Positions 1 to 10,620 of a DNA stretch of 64,000 nt are shown here, one piece after another (the stretch's first letter is position 1; each line of letters begins with the position of its first letter). Location: the NCBI RefSeq assembly GCF_902459505.1, contig NC_047089.1, forward strand, positions 27,531,161 to 27,595,160. The letters are read 5' to 3'. Origin of the DNA: Geotrypetes seraphini. Taxonomy: Eukaryota; Chordata; Amphibia; Gymnophiona; Dermophiidae. A program made the position numbers and the translations under genes. Below the pieces are notes generated by a model. It had not been told where the DNA came from. It searched no databases and was given only the letters and a program-made list of their open reading frames with translations.

Positions 1-535
1 AAATTGCTCCTTTGGCGTGCTCCTTCGGCGTGCACCGCAGAGAGTTTGGGAGGCTTTAACATGGGCTGACCTGGTGGGGGCGGAGTCCGGCACGCCAAAG
101 GCAAGGAGGAACAACAAAGGCTACAAAATAAAATCACAAACAGGTAAATAAAACTAATAAGATATATAAAATAACTTAAAATTAACTGTAAAAGTGCCTA
201 TGGAGAAAGGTGCAGCAGTGCAGGAGTGCTGTAAGTTGTAGAGTGCGCCGCAGAGAGTTTGGGAGGCTTTAACATGGGCTGACCTGGTGGGGGCGGAGTC
301 CAGCGCGCCGCCGCTGCGTGGCAGCAAAGGCAAGGAGGAACAACAAAGGCTACAAAATAAAATCACAAACAGGTAAATAAAACTAATAAGATATATAAAA
401 TAACTTAAAATTAACTGTAAAAGTGCCAATGGAGAAAGGTGCAGCAGTGCAGGAGTGCTGTAAGTTGTAGAGTGCGCCACAGAGAGTTTGGGAGGCTTTA
501 ACATGGGCTGACCTGGTGGGGGCGGAGTCCGGCGG
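1..535. repeat. Tandem repeat, about 2.4 copies of a 213-229 bp unit
   Basis: The segment starting CAGAGAGTTTGGGAGGC recurs at 38, 251 and 480. The first two copies carry the same A+T-rich stretch and a GGAGAAAGGTGCAGCAG block. The second copy has an extra GC-rich insertion next to its start. The array probably begins before the window. No coding signal is seen in it. Confidence 0.8.
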
Positions 536-904
536 TAAGACTATGGCTATGGGAAGAGATGGATGGAGGAAGAGGCATTTTATGGGCATGCGTACCCACA
601 ATGCATTGGCATGCTGCAGTAAAGACACACAGGATCCTTTACCACCTACAAAAAGTCAGGCGGTAAGGGCTTTTCAGATGCTCCTGGGCCTCCCCAAAGT
701 AGCTTTCCACTACCTATAGCATCTACAGTCACATATCCGGACATTCCTTCATCTTTTGCTCTGGTGTCACATTGCCCTGAGCTCTCCATACTCTCTCCCC
801 CAGAGAGAGAGCAGCTGTCTTTAGAAGAGAACAGCAAGTCAGAGTAAGGGAGATGTTGTAGATCCAGTTTATAATATCAGAGGTGCACCTGATGAGAGAA
901 GCCC
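536..904. other. Unassigned intergenic sequence
   Basis: I see no gene or clear terminal repeat here. The right part may be the decayed upstream portion of the coding remnant that follows. Confidence 0.4.
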
Positions 905-1515
905 ATATATCCAAACCAAAAAGACCTCAATGACTTGATCAGAGATCTTGGTCACCCCAAGTCCAATGCTGAGCTTTTGATGTCTAGGCTCAAGCAGTAG
1001 AACTTGCTGGATGAAAGTGTGCAAGTCATAGAGCAGAGAAAGTGTCACCAAGCTTTTTCCATCTTCTGAACCCATCAAGATGGGCTCTGCTTCAGCTACA
1101 ATGTGACCAGATTTTTTGAGGCAATTGGAATCACCTGTAACCCAAATGAGTGGCGTCTCTTCATTGACAGCTCATCCAAGAGCATCAAAACCATGCTGCT
1201 CCATGAGGAACAAGTACCTGTCTCTTCCACTGGTCTCAGTGCACCTCAAAGAGGATTACCACAGCATCAAGACTTTACTAGGCACCTTGAAGTATGATGA
1301 GGATGAGTATGGATGGGAGGTCATCAGAGACTTCAAAATGGTGGCCTTCCTAATGGGTCTCCAAGGCAGTTTTACCAAGTTTCCTTGCTATCTCTGCCTT
1401 TCGACAACAGGGACACAAAGGCACACTACTAAAGGCAGGACTAGCCACAGCGGACCAAGAGGAAGATTCTCTAAACTCACCGGTAAAATCCAGCGTGTTG
1501 ATGTAATGCCCGTAG
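905..1515 (+). pseudogene. Decayed ORF of a widespread repetitive family (class unknown)
   Basis: Translated pieces read LNDLIRDLG, NEWRLFIDSS, GWEVIRDFKMVAFLMGLQG and FPCYLC in order on the plus strand. From memory, proteins with this order (a DL.LPK start, EWRLFIDSSK, then CGDLKV..LLGLQ.GYTK..CFLC) are found in many copies in animal genomes and look like mobile-element products. I cannot name the element class. The copy is a fossil with several breaks and no intact frame. Confidence 0.5.
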
Positions 1516-1759
1516 GGTGAGCGACTTTTATTTGATGGGGATTCTCAGTATAATATCATGTACGCTATTTGTGCAGAGAATCGCCAGTAAAGAGTGGGAG
1601 GGATTATGCCTAGCGATTGCTCAGAGCAATTGCTAAACACAGCTCCTCCTTCCTGTCAAAGCTGCTTTCCCTGCCCAGATCAATTGAGCCACAGGCCTCC
1701 CGAGATCTGCCAGCTCAGCTGATTAACTTGCAGGGAGAGAAGCAAAAAGAGAGTCTCCC
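1516..1759. other. Unassigned sequence
   Basis: No feature recognised. Confidence 0.3.
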
Positions 1760-2335
1760 TTCCTGCCAACACCCTCTCGTCTGCCGTTGCCCAGACCCCC
1801 CAAATTCCCTGTACAGGATTGGCAGGAGGGATGCCCATTTCCTCTCACTGTCAGCGCCACTGCCACCGGGGTCAATTGCCTCCCCACCACAATGCACCGA
1901 CACCAACAACAGCTCCCCCTGACATTCTCAGCAGGAGTTTCAAGTTTATTATATATTTGATTGATATCCCACCTATCATTATGTCTTTGTGGTTTACAAT
2001 ATAAAAAAAAAGTTTAAAACTCTGTCCTGCCGCCGGGATCCCCCACCCCCAACAGTGCTCCAACACCCCTGACAGTCCTGGCAGAAGGGATGCCCATTCT
2101 CTCCCACCACTGGTGATCCCCACCCCACCAGACAACCCCTCCATCAGGAGGGATGCCCACTTCCTCCCGCTGCCAGGGTTCCCTGCCCCCCTGACACCTC
2201 CCCATACCTTTCCAATGACAGAATGCCCATTCCCTCCTGCCAGCAGGCCCACCTCTTCAAAATGGTGGGCCTTCCCCTTTCCTGGGATGCACCAGGGAGG
2301 GGCTTAAGGCGCTTGCTTAGTCTAGGCACTTAAGG
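1760..2335. repeat. Degenerate minisatellite-like interspersed repeat (GGGATGCCCATT units)
   Basis: The motif GGGATGCCCATT or a close variant appears near 1830, 2090 and 2150, with a related AATGCCCATTCCCTCC near 2222. Each is followed by C-rich sequence. The right edge (AAAATGGTGGGCCTTCC, then CCTGGGATGCACCAGGG) matches the segment at 61.98-62.11 kb and partly that at 6.69 kb, so this is an interspersed family. An A+T-rich insert at about 1935-2010 (ATATCCCACCTATC, GTGGTTTACAATATAAA) looks like the tail of another retroposon. Confidence 0.55.
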
Positions 2336-2357
2336 CTGATTGGGGAAAATTCCCCTG

Positions 2358-2660
2358 CCGCGATCAACTGATGGCAAACTGCGTTCTAGTTTATAAGATC
2401 CCTCCAGCAAAAATAGGTGGCTGAAATGTAGGCCAGGGTTTTTTGAGCCTATATTTCAGCCACCTATCTCGCACCCCTATAGATGCTTTAGGCCACCTAA
2501 CACCACTTCTGGTATTGGCCATGCCTACTTTGGCATTCAACAGCCTAAAGCGCCTAAATAGGCGCAAATTCAATGCCTTTTATCTAGGCGCCAGTAAGTG
2601 CCTCAACCTTGCCATTTCTAATGGCATTTTTCAATTTCGAGGCCGGTTTTGGAATTTCCC
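2358..2660. mobile_element. Foldback MITE of the TAGGCGCC family
   Basis: The arm AATAGGTGGCTGAAATGTAGG is followed within about 15 bp by its inverted copy. Farther right come GCTTTAGGC...GCCTAAAGCGCC and AAATAGGCGC...TCTAGGCGCC. The same words occur in the larger copy at 30.6-31.0 kb. No transposase frame is present. The outer edges are approximate. Confidence 0.5.
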
Positions 2661-3540
2661 TCTTACTGCCCAGGAACAAAAAACAAGTTACATAGAGGCT
2701 CATTTTCAAAGTATTTAGACACACGAAGTATCATTGAAACTTATAGTACTTGTGTATCTAAGAGCTTTGAAAATTAGTCCCGTTGTGTAATGTATGTAGA
2801 GGTAATTCCATAAGTGGCATTTTATATGGGTATAATGGCACATATGTGTAAGAAATCCTCTATAAAATTACCCCAAGGCAGTGGATGGGGAAGACGTTAG
2901 CCAGTGAAATATACAAGAGTGAACCTTTTCCATCACCGATTGACACCGTCTCTCTCCCTCTTTCTGTGGGTTTTATTGGAAATGGTGTGGTGGTGGAGGA
3001 GGAGGATTCATTTAGCCAACTAGTACTAGCTAAAATAAGCCAGGTATTCCTTGACCTGTTAATGTGCTCTAGAATCCCTCGGATAAAAACAAAACAGTCT
3101 GTCACATAAAGTAAATATTACCAGATACATTTTAAGCTTTTGGTGTCTGTAATCTGGTATTTACCAGAGGTCTCTTGAATTAGTGAACTACAAACTTAAT
3201 AATTGATTGGCAGACTACTGGAAACAACCTCAAACAGTCATAAAATTAATGTTTGCTTATGTGATTAGCAGGATGTACCTAATACAGGACTGTGATTTGT
3301 GAAGGACTTGGAATGTTTGTGTTAGTGTCTGAGTCATTCAGCATTGTGATGTTGTAATCTCTGGCAACCTGAGAGCAAAGTCTCTCACTAGCTCCATACA
3401 ACAGGGCAACCTTCACGTTGTACGTGATCGTGATCGCAGCAAGCATCTAGGCCATCTTGTGTCTCAGTGAGGTCAAGATGATTTGGGGGTGTCAGGCAGA
3501 AAGCCTGGCGTAAGGAAAGCCCCTCTGCAACTTTCTAAGG
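2661..3540. other. Unassigned sequence
   Basis: This 880-bp stretch holds no convincing gene. The open frame at about 2885-3109 has no family resemblance that I can see. Confidence 0.4.
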
Positions 3541-3732
3541 CAGGGGTGTCAAAGTCCCTCCTCGAGGGCCACAATCCAGTCGGGTTTTCAGGATTTCCAC
3601 AATGAATATGCATGAGATCTATGTGCACGCACTGTTTTCATTGTATGCTAATAGATCTCATGCATATTCATTGGGGGAATCCTGAAAACCCGACTGGATT
3701 GCGGCCCTCGAGGAGGGACTTTGACACCCCTG
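3541..3732. mobile_element. Palindromic hAT-type MITE, 192 bp
   Basis: The ends read CAGGGGTGTCAAAGTCCC and its inverse complement. The element is close to a perfect palindrome over its whole length, with a short loop near 3630. It is flanked by imperfect 8-bp direct repeats TTCTAAGG and TTCGAAGA, consistent with a hAT target-site duplication. A diverged copy lies at 58483-58660. Confidence 0.8.
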
Positions 3733-4029
3733 TTCGAAGAGATACATAAACTGTAAAATTGTGCATATTTCCATCCATATGACTGACCTCTATTACAGAG
3801 CTTATCAAACCTATTCTATATCAGTCGGCTTTCCAGTTTATTCCTGCCAGCATATCTTAATTAATGTTTCTTTATAAAGTGCCCTGTGCCTCCCTCATCG
3901 GATTATGCACATGAGAGGGATAGGGTTTCACCTGTTTCTATTTGCTTTGCTTTCCACTCTTGTCTGGAATAAATGTCATTCCTTTCATGTAATTTCATGT
4001 TCTGTTTCCTATTCTTCCTTTAACTGTAT

Positions 4030-4095
4030 TTGTTTTGTAAACCACTTTGGCCTGCTTGACAGATAAGGCAGAACAGTAAATACAAATAAATATGA
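4030..4095 (+). repeat. LINE/SINE 3' tail (GTAAACCACTTTGG type)
   Basis: TTTGTAAACCACTTTGGCC followed by an A-rich end resembles the 3' tails near 18.92, 31.5 and 62.56 kb. The exact family is uncertain; L2-like is my best reading. Confidence 0.35.
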
Positions 4096-4125
4096 ACATA
4101 ATCTCATGAAAATGGTTCACTAAGG

Positions 4126-4321
4126 CAGTGATTCCCAACCCTGTCCTGGAGGAACACCAGGCCAATCGGGTTTTCAGGCTAGCCCTAATGAATATGCATG
4201 AGAGAGATTTGCATATGATGGAAGTGATAGGCATGCAAATTTGCTTCATGCATATTCATTAGGGCTAGCCTGAAAACCCAATTGGCCTGGTGTTCCTCCA
4301 GGACAGGGTTGGGAACCACTG
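4126..4321. mobile_element. Palindromic hAT-type MITE, 196 bp (second family)
   Basis: The ends read CAGTGATTCCCAACCCTG and CAGGGTTGGGAACCACTG, and the arms stay complementary almost to the centre (CCTAATGAATATGCATGAGA against its inverse). The core is similar to the 3541-3732 element but the tips differ. I could not find a matching 8-bp target duplication. Confidence 0.75.
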
Positions 4322-4507
4322 AGGATTCGAGTTACCCCTATGGCTCCAGAAAAAGGAGGATGGATTGAGACATCCGGGCTTTACTTCCATTACTTCCAGG
4401 ATGCCTTTCTCTGAGCTAGAAAAGGTTAGCATTTGCCCTTGAAGCATGAAATAAAAGGTACAGCAGCAGTAGATACAAAGAAACATTTTATAACAAAGAA
4501 GCACATA

Positions 4508-4813
4508 CACTTCTCCCTCCGTATTCGCGGTTTCAGCAATCGCGTTTTCGATTATTTGTGGTTTTTAGCTTGCTGGCTCCTCTCCCCAAATTACATCAGC
4601 TTGCATAGAGAAATCGCTGATTCCAAGCATTTACAGAGAAAATTGCTGATTCCCGGCACTTTCTTCACCGTTTCTGCCTCTCCTTCAGGAACAGGCCAGG
4701 TCTCCCACCATGTTATTCACAATGGTTTTTAATAGAAAACAGCGAATAACATATGAAAAAGTTATTTGTGGTTCTGTTAATCCCCTATCACAGCGAATAC
4801 GGAGGGAGAAGTG
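4508..4813. mobile_element. Tigger/pogo-like MITE with TA target site
   Basis: Terminal inverted repeats CACTTCTCCCTCCGTATTCGC and their complement enclose 306 bp and are flanked by TA on both sides. The CCCTCCGTATTCGCGG tip resembles Tigger-type ends. No transposase frame remains. A left-truncated copy lies at 43690-43859. Confidence 0.75.
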
Positions 4814-5477
4814 TATTTTATTCAGTTTCACCTGTTTCCTGTGTACATGCAGATTATGCTGCTATGTGTCTTTAGTAAAATAGTGTACAGCACAATTTCT
4901 TCTCTTAACCTGGGGAGGACTATTTAGGGCTTCTTTTACAAAGGGGGGAAGTTAGAAAGCTATTTACCAAGGAAAATCAACTGTTCAAAACCCACCCTCC
5001 TTCACTGCAGATAAAACTATGTGCATGTTTAGAAAGCATTTAGTTTTACCTGTGGTGGCAATTTTATAACAGGGTGCCTAGTTTATAAAAACCTATGTGT
5101 GTTTATAAAATATCAGCCCAAATCCTGCTGAAGTCGCACCTAGACGGGCATCACACCTGGAGAACAGCTGTAAATGTGATTGTACTTTCCCTTTGAAATT
5201 GTCTGTAGAAAAATAACATAGAGAGATGTTGTGCTTGCTTTTTGGAAGGTACTTCTTCAAGTAACATGCATAATGATGGCAATGCAAAAATACATGCATT
5301 GTTACTCCACCCCTCCCCACCCCCACCCACTATGGTCGCCTCCATGCTTGCCTACATTTTCTATGTTGATATCCATGCAGGGTCAGCCACACCATTAAGT
5401 GACATCTTTTTTTTTTTTTTTTTTTGCATATGATCCCTCTTTTGGTCTTGTTTTTTAGCCCCTACTAACTTACATGC
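4814..5477. other. Unassigned sequence with a poly-T run
   Basis: No gene is seen. A run of about 17 T lies near 5409-5425. Confidence 0.4.
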
Positions 5478-5578
5478 CTATGGCCTGGCTGGCCTGGGTA
5501 GGCCCACTCTTGGCATTGGAAGCTAAGCAGTATCAGACCTGGATGGGGGACCACTGTGAAGTACCAGGTGCTCTAGGC
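5478..5578 (+). pseudogene. 5S rRNA-derived segment (pseudogene or SINE3 head)
   Basis: The start GCCTATGGCC, the block TTGGAAGCTAAGCAG and the block GGATGGGGGACC match the 5' end, box A and box C regions of vertebrate 5S rRNA. CCAGGTGCTCTAGGC matches its 3' end. The segment is shorter than the usual 120 nt because sequence between the two control blocks and in the first third is missing or altered, so it is not a functional rRNA. It could be a stand-alone pseudogene or the head of a 5S-type SINE. Its last bases form the target site of the hAT element that follows. Confidence 0.7.
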
Positions 5579-6013
5579 TAGAGAATGACACAGTGACACC
5601 ATTTATTCCAATCTCCATGGGAAACCATCTCCATGTCATTCTTTAAGGAGATAGGGAAGAATCAGAGTATGAATGGCCACAACCACTGACCCTCAAGCTT
5701 TGCTTTGAAGAATGCTGGTGTAGAAGGATTGAGGTTGAGATAGACACTAAAGAATGACAGTCTCTGGTATCCAGAGCAGATATTGTGATGTCATAATGCC
5801 TCATTCCACCAATGCCTAAGAGCCAACCTCATCAGTGATGTCACAATGGCGTCATTATCCTAGACTTGGCTCACATAAGAATCAGAGTATGAATGGACTC
5901 AGCCACTGACCCTCAAGCTTTGCATTAAATGCTGGTGTAAAAGGACTGAGGTTGAGATAGACACTAAGGAATGACATGAACAGTGACATATTTTGTTGCC
6001 GTGTCATTCTCTA
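5579..6013. mobile_element. hAT-type MITE, 435 bp, ends TAGAGAATGACAC
   Basis: The left end TAGAGAATGACAC and right end GTGTCATTCTCTA are inverted repeats. They are flanked by 8-bp direct repeats CTCTAGGC and CTCTGGGC. Inside, a segment of about 100 bp beginning GAATCAGAGTATGAATGG is present twice (about 5668 and 5879) in direct orientation, with a stretch between them containing ATTGTGATGTCATAATGCC. The element entered the 3' end of the 5S-like segment. Confidence 0.8.
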
Positions 6014-6021
6014 CTCTGGGC

Positions 6022-6442
6022 TGCAGGGCCCTATGCAGACAGCAGCAACATAGTGGAGCCACACACTGTGTGGGTGAAGGCAATAGCAAACATCACATGG
6101 TTGATTCAAAGGCACACACACGCAGACTTATACAAATGAGGTCCCTCAATCAGCCTCTGCACATTGCCCTGCATCCCTTCACATATTGGGTTGCTCCACC
6201 TCCATGCATGCTTTAACCTGGGTAATTTTCAGACAATTTACGTGGGCAAATGACTTTTGTATGTTATAAAAGGAAAGTGTTTATGGAGGAAGGTTATCAA
6301 TGTGGGCTACTATTAAGATGTGCTATTTTACTCTTAACCCCAGTTATTAGTAGGTCTCATTACATAAAATGGGACCTGTACTAAAATAGCACATTACTGA
6401 AAGCCCTCCCCCCAACTTTTCCCCCCCCCCCACATCTTAATG
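6022..6442. other. Unassigned sequence with a poly-C run
   Basis: No gene is seen; a run of C lies at about 6420-6431. Confidence 0.4.
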
Positions 6443-6691
6443 GTCTGACAATTAAGTTTATGAACTTTCCTGTTGGCAGCACTGTACAAACAATTCAATA
6501 AGGTTTCATTACCTTGGTATATCAGTGTCTCACAGCTGTGTTCATGTCAACGTGTGGCGGTGTCTTGCTGAGTGGCGTTCATTATTGTTGTCGCGTGTTT
6601 ATGTGTGCCATCATGAGAATGTCAGGGCTTGAATTAGAGCAACAAACAAGTACTAAATTTCTTGTTAAATTTGGCAAGAGAGGAAGTGAAA
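6443..6691 (+). mobile_element. Mariner-like transposon, 5' fragment
   Basis: The stretch CTGACAATTAAGTTTATGAAC resembles the inverted-repeat tip of irritans-type mariners. About 180 bp later an open frame reads MSGLELEQQ, then TKFLVKFGKRGSEI, like the N-terminus of mariner transposases. The rest of the transposase is absent: the sequence runs directly into another repeat at 6692. It is a dead remnant. Confidence 0.6.
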
Positions 6692-6825
6692 TCCTGGGAT
6701 GCACTGGGGAGGGGCCTATGGCCCTGATTGGCCTGGATACCTCAAGCACCTCCTATGGGATGGGCCTTAGGTATCCTGGCCAATCGGAGTCTTAGGCCTC
6801 TCCCCAGTGAATTCCAGGTTGCGCA
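6692..6825. repeat. Palindromic repeat, CCTGGGATGCACTGGGG type
   Basis: The left arm CTGGGATGCACTGGGGAGG and GATTGGCCTGGATACC are answered on the right by GGTATCCTGGCCAATC and CCTCTCCCCAGTGAATTCCAG. The left arm also occurs at about 62.07 kb. Confidence 0.6.
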
Positions 6826-6864
6826 ATATATCCTCACTCTACAATTTTATTGCGGTTTAGTACA

Positions 6865-7150
6865 AGGTTCTCAGTGGTAGATTGGGAACTAGTTAAAAGA
6901 GAGAAACAAAAACTAGGTCTAACTGGCCAATTGTCTCAGTGGAGAAAGGTGAATAGGGAATTGCCCCAAGGATGAATACTGGGCCAATATAGTTTAACAA
7001 ATTTATTTATGACCTTAGAAAAAGCAAAAAAAAAGAAAGTGAGGTGAGGTGATCAAATTTGCAAATAGAACAAAATTGTTCAAAGCACAAGCTGATTTTA
7101 TGGAATCACAGAATGTCCTTGTGAAACTGGGGAACCAGATGTCTAAGGGG
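6865..7150 (+). mobile_element. CR1-like LINE fragment (reverse transcriptase region), decayed
   Basis: The plus strand translates in broken frames to pieces resembling the CR1 segment around R.LPQG..LGP..F..F..DL, as in the intact copy at 19.3-22.5 kb. It is old and heavily mutated. Confidence 0.5.
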
Positions 7151-7260
7151 GGATGTTATGAAGGTGTAGTATAAGAAGAATTTTTACTGCCCCTAGATTT
7201 ACTACAGGAATCGTCAGCCTGTGGTTTCTCTGTGCCATAGGTTATGCTGACTCACATGGT

Positions 7261-7968
7261 AAAGGATTAACATTAATAATAAAATTGGAAACAATTTAAG
7301 AAATATACTTCAAAAATAATTGTATTAAATATTGAAGCAATAATTATCAAAAGCTTTTTAATAATTAATTATCAAACCTATATCAAATACATATTTTTCT
7401 TTCTATATTTTTCACCAATTTTCACCATCACAGACCCCACCTGATGTATAAAACCGTGAAAGTTATTGAACAATAAGAAATGGGTAAAATGTCAGACTTG
7501 CCTACACTCTGGTCCAGTTAGGCAGCCTTGGAAAGGTTTCTCTTCCCTGTTGGTTGGTCATTAAGTAGGGGAAACAGGAAAGTAGCCTTACAGATTACTA
7601 CACAGAAGTCTTGTCTCCTGAAGACACTTGTAGCAAGGCTGAAAAGGAAGGCTGTTAAGATCATCAAATGATATCGTTTTCCACATCTTGTCTCGGAAGC
7701 AATTATAAAGACAACTTAAAGTTCTAGCTCTGGATAAAGAGTGATACCAATACCGATTATGAACTATTTATTGTGGACATTTTACCCATTTCTTATTGTT
7801 GAATAACTTTCATGGTTTTTATACATAGAGTGGGGTCTGTGATGGTGAAAATTGTTGAAAAATGTAGAAGGAAAAAATATGTTATGTGTTTGGTTCAGGT
7901 TTGATAATTGATTATTAAAAAGCTTATGATAATTTTTGCTTCAATATTTAATACAAAGGATTAACATT
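7261..7968. mobile_element. Foldback element with 14-bp flanking direct repeats
   Basis: Exact direct repeats AAAGGATTAACATT at 7261-7274 and 7955-7968 enclose 680 bp. Inside, arms at about 7318-7494 and 7775-7954 are inverted copies of each other with scattered differences, separated by about 280 bp of unrelated sequence. The long target duplication points to target-primed insertion rather than a cut-and-paste transposon. A Penelope-like element or a head-to-head retroposon pair would fit. No coding frame remains. Confidence 0.65.
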
Positions 7969-8719
7969 GCCTGCAAGCCACTTCCCAAGCAGCATTGTAA
8001 GGAATCACAGCTTGGGAACATCAGATTGCCAAGTTGTGGCCCACCGGCCCACATGTAACAAGACTCGCATCATTTCTCTCATCACTCTTGATGGTTACCC
8101 CCAATCATGTTCCCCAACACCCATAAACAAACGGACCCCCAATGTTCAGCCCTCTCCAAGCAAAGTTCCCCTAATTTTCAGTCCTCCCCTGACATAAGCC
8201 CCTCTGATGTTTGCTCCCTCATAAACATCAACCCCCCTACCCCAGAGGCCCACTGGGCAGTACATGGGCAGGAGTGATCACCAGTTACTCCTGCCCTTGC
8301 TGGTTTCGTCTCACAATGGCAGCCCTAGCAGTAGTCTCAAAGTAGCACCACTAGGGGTCATGTTAAGGAAACATGGGGTGACCATCTGGGGTAGCGGGTA
8401 AAACCCTGCAGGCTGTGGTCATTTTAGTACTATAACGTGACTTGCGTTGTGCATTTGGTTTCATAATAATGAGCTGCTTTATATGCATTTGCCTGTTTTG
8501 CATCTCATTACTAGGTGCTGCAGGGTAACTTATTGAGTGCTGCGTTAGGACAAGAAACTGAGAATTTCAGCTCTTTAAGTTGCATTATGGGGTTGATAAT
8601 GCAGGTTATTGCCCTAATACAGTTTGATAACCTCCCTCCTAAATATCAGATGGAATCGAAAGTAGATACAGTATGCACAAAGTGATCGGGATAAAGTCTA
8701 AACCGTAGGTGCACAATGC
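7969..8719. other. Unassigned sequence
   Basis: No gene, palindrome or known terminal repeat was recognised. An open frame at 7967-8197 shows no family resemblance. Confidence 0.35.
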
Positions 8720-9490
8720 TGAGTTCCATACTATGAGTAACCACTCTGCAAACAAATCTTGAAGTCATTATGGACAGTACTTTGAAACATTCAGCTCAGT
8801 ATGCACTAGTGGCTCTAAATGCCAGTAGAACGCTAGGAATTATTCAGAAAGAAAGAAAACAGGGATTATTATAGTGCCCTGTATCAAACCCTAGTGTGAC
8901 TGCACCGAGTAAAGTGTGTTCGAGTAGCCACATCTAAGCAAAGATATAGCAATGTTAAAAAGTGTTCAGAGAAGGGTGACAAAACCAAATATGGCATAGC
9001 TCTTTACAGAGAAAAGCTTGACAGGCTAGGACTCTTTAGCTAGGAGAAGAGACATGATAGAGGTTTATAAAGTCATAAATGGGTGACATAACTTGATCAG
9101 GAATGATTATTTACTCTTTTCAACAGTTCCAGGACCAAAGGCCAGAAAGCTAAGGAGCATAGTTAAGACAAATTCTACCTAGTTTGTCAATCAATGCTTA
9201 ACAAAACGCGGAAGCTGCTGCCAGAAGATGTGATCAAGCCTAGTAATGTAGCTGAGTTTAAAAAGATTTAGATGCATTTCTAGAACACACATCCATTAAC
9301 CATTATTTTGCTGGATAACGTCAGGCGTCTCCACCCCTCACGTCTTGGAGGCAACAATATAAAATAGGCTTTCCATTTTGGGGATCTGACGGGCACTTCA
9401 AAGTGATCTGCGCTGACCACTGTTGGAGAAAGGGTGTTGGGTTCAAAGGACCACTGATCTGACCCAGCAGGACTCTTATGTTCTTATTCC
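8720..9490 (+). mobile_element. CR1-like LINE, 3' end fragment, decayed
   Basis: Broken frames preserve the order of the CR1 ORF2 C-terminus seen in the copy at 19.3 kb (LGV.VD..LK pieces, Q.R.TK, ..RLDRLGLF). The tail CTGATCTGACCCAGCAGG, then CTTATGTTCTTA is the sense form of the familiar CR1 3' end. Many substitutions show an old copy. Confidence 0.6.
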
Positions 9491-9774
9491 AAGTTCACAT
9501 TCTTACGAAGTCAAGCTGAAAGACAACAAAGATGTTTCCAGTAAATAAAAATGCTTAAGAAAACAGACTGCAAATAATAGTTAAAACAAAAATTAAAACT
9601 AATGGATCAGAGATGACAACTTTCATAATATGCATACTGGGACAAGCATATGGGGCTGGAAAAGTTCATTTATCTAGAAAAGGTGTTTTTTCATTCTCTG
9701 TGGATAGACTTTAACTGAGTCTCCTGTATGTTGGGGCCAGCTAGGGTCATGAGAATCTCAGAAAGAGTGGGAGC

Positions 9775-10063
9775 CAGAAGGCCTTGAGCATGTGCAGATG
9801 CTCAAGGCCCCACAGCAGCGCAGCAGAGATCAGCGGCAGGCGGGGCAGGCTCTTTCAGCACCGGCACGTCCTGTGTGCTGGTGTCCTGCCCGCTCAAGGT
9901 AAGGGTTTGAGCTGCAACAGGTGGGGGAGGGGGGGTGAAGCCGGTTCTCGGGGGTGGGGTGGGGGCTCGCCTAGCGAGTCAACGCTCGGTTTGCGAGTTA
10001 AAGTTTGCAGGAGGCTTGCAAAGCACTCGCAAACTGCGTTACTCGCAAATCAAGGTTTGACTG
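9775..10063. mobile_element. Partial Tigger-like element, right end (TTTGACTG tip)
   Basis: The stretch CTTGAGCATGTGCAGATGCTC and the tip AATCAAGGTTTGACTG followed by TA match the element at 50990-51799 (GATGCTCAAGGC; GAGGTTTGACTA). The left part is missing. Confidence 0.6.
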
Positions 10064-10299
10064 TATTTGTTTATAGTAGATAGATAGGGTGGTTTCCAAG
10101 GACTGAGGTGAGAACTGCTTGCCTAGATGACACCTTGGTATACATGAACCACTCAATTGAGAAGCCCCGCTCCCAAAAAGCCTCATCTCTCTTTTGCCAA
10201 CCTCCAAGCTGTGTCTGTAGGGGCTCCGGCATGTGTGGATGTATCTGACATCATCTGCATATGCTTGTTGAAGGCCATCCAGATGCCGCTGGAGCCCAG

Positions 10300-10409
10300 G
10301 GCTTTCCAAAACCCAGACATATGCCAGGTTTTGGAAAATCTGTCCAGGAACCCAGAGAGTCCTCTAAAAAGAGGACATGTCCATGTTTTCCTGGATGTCT
10401 GGTAACCCT
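10300..10409. mobile_element. hAT end fragment (GTCTGGTAACCCTA tip)
   Basis: The end GATGTCTGGTAACCCTA matches the right tip of the hAT element ending at 14813. An internal palindrome TTCCAAAACC...GGTTTTGGAAA precedes it. The opposite end was not found. Confidence 0.45.
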
Positions 10410-10620
10410 AAGTATATTGGAGGCCTTTTTACTAAGCTGCATTAGCAGGCTCACAATCTAACTATATGCTCAGGAGCAGGTATAAATCTCAATTGATGTT
10501 AGCAGAAAAAAATGTACATTCCCTTTCTGAAATGGAGAATGCATGTGTATCTTTTTGCTCCACCTTAGTCCCAACCATAACACACCCAGACTACACCTCC
10601 TTGCCATATTGATGTATATA

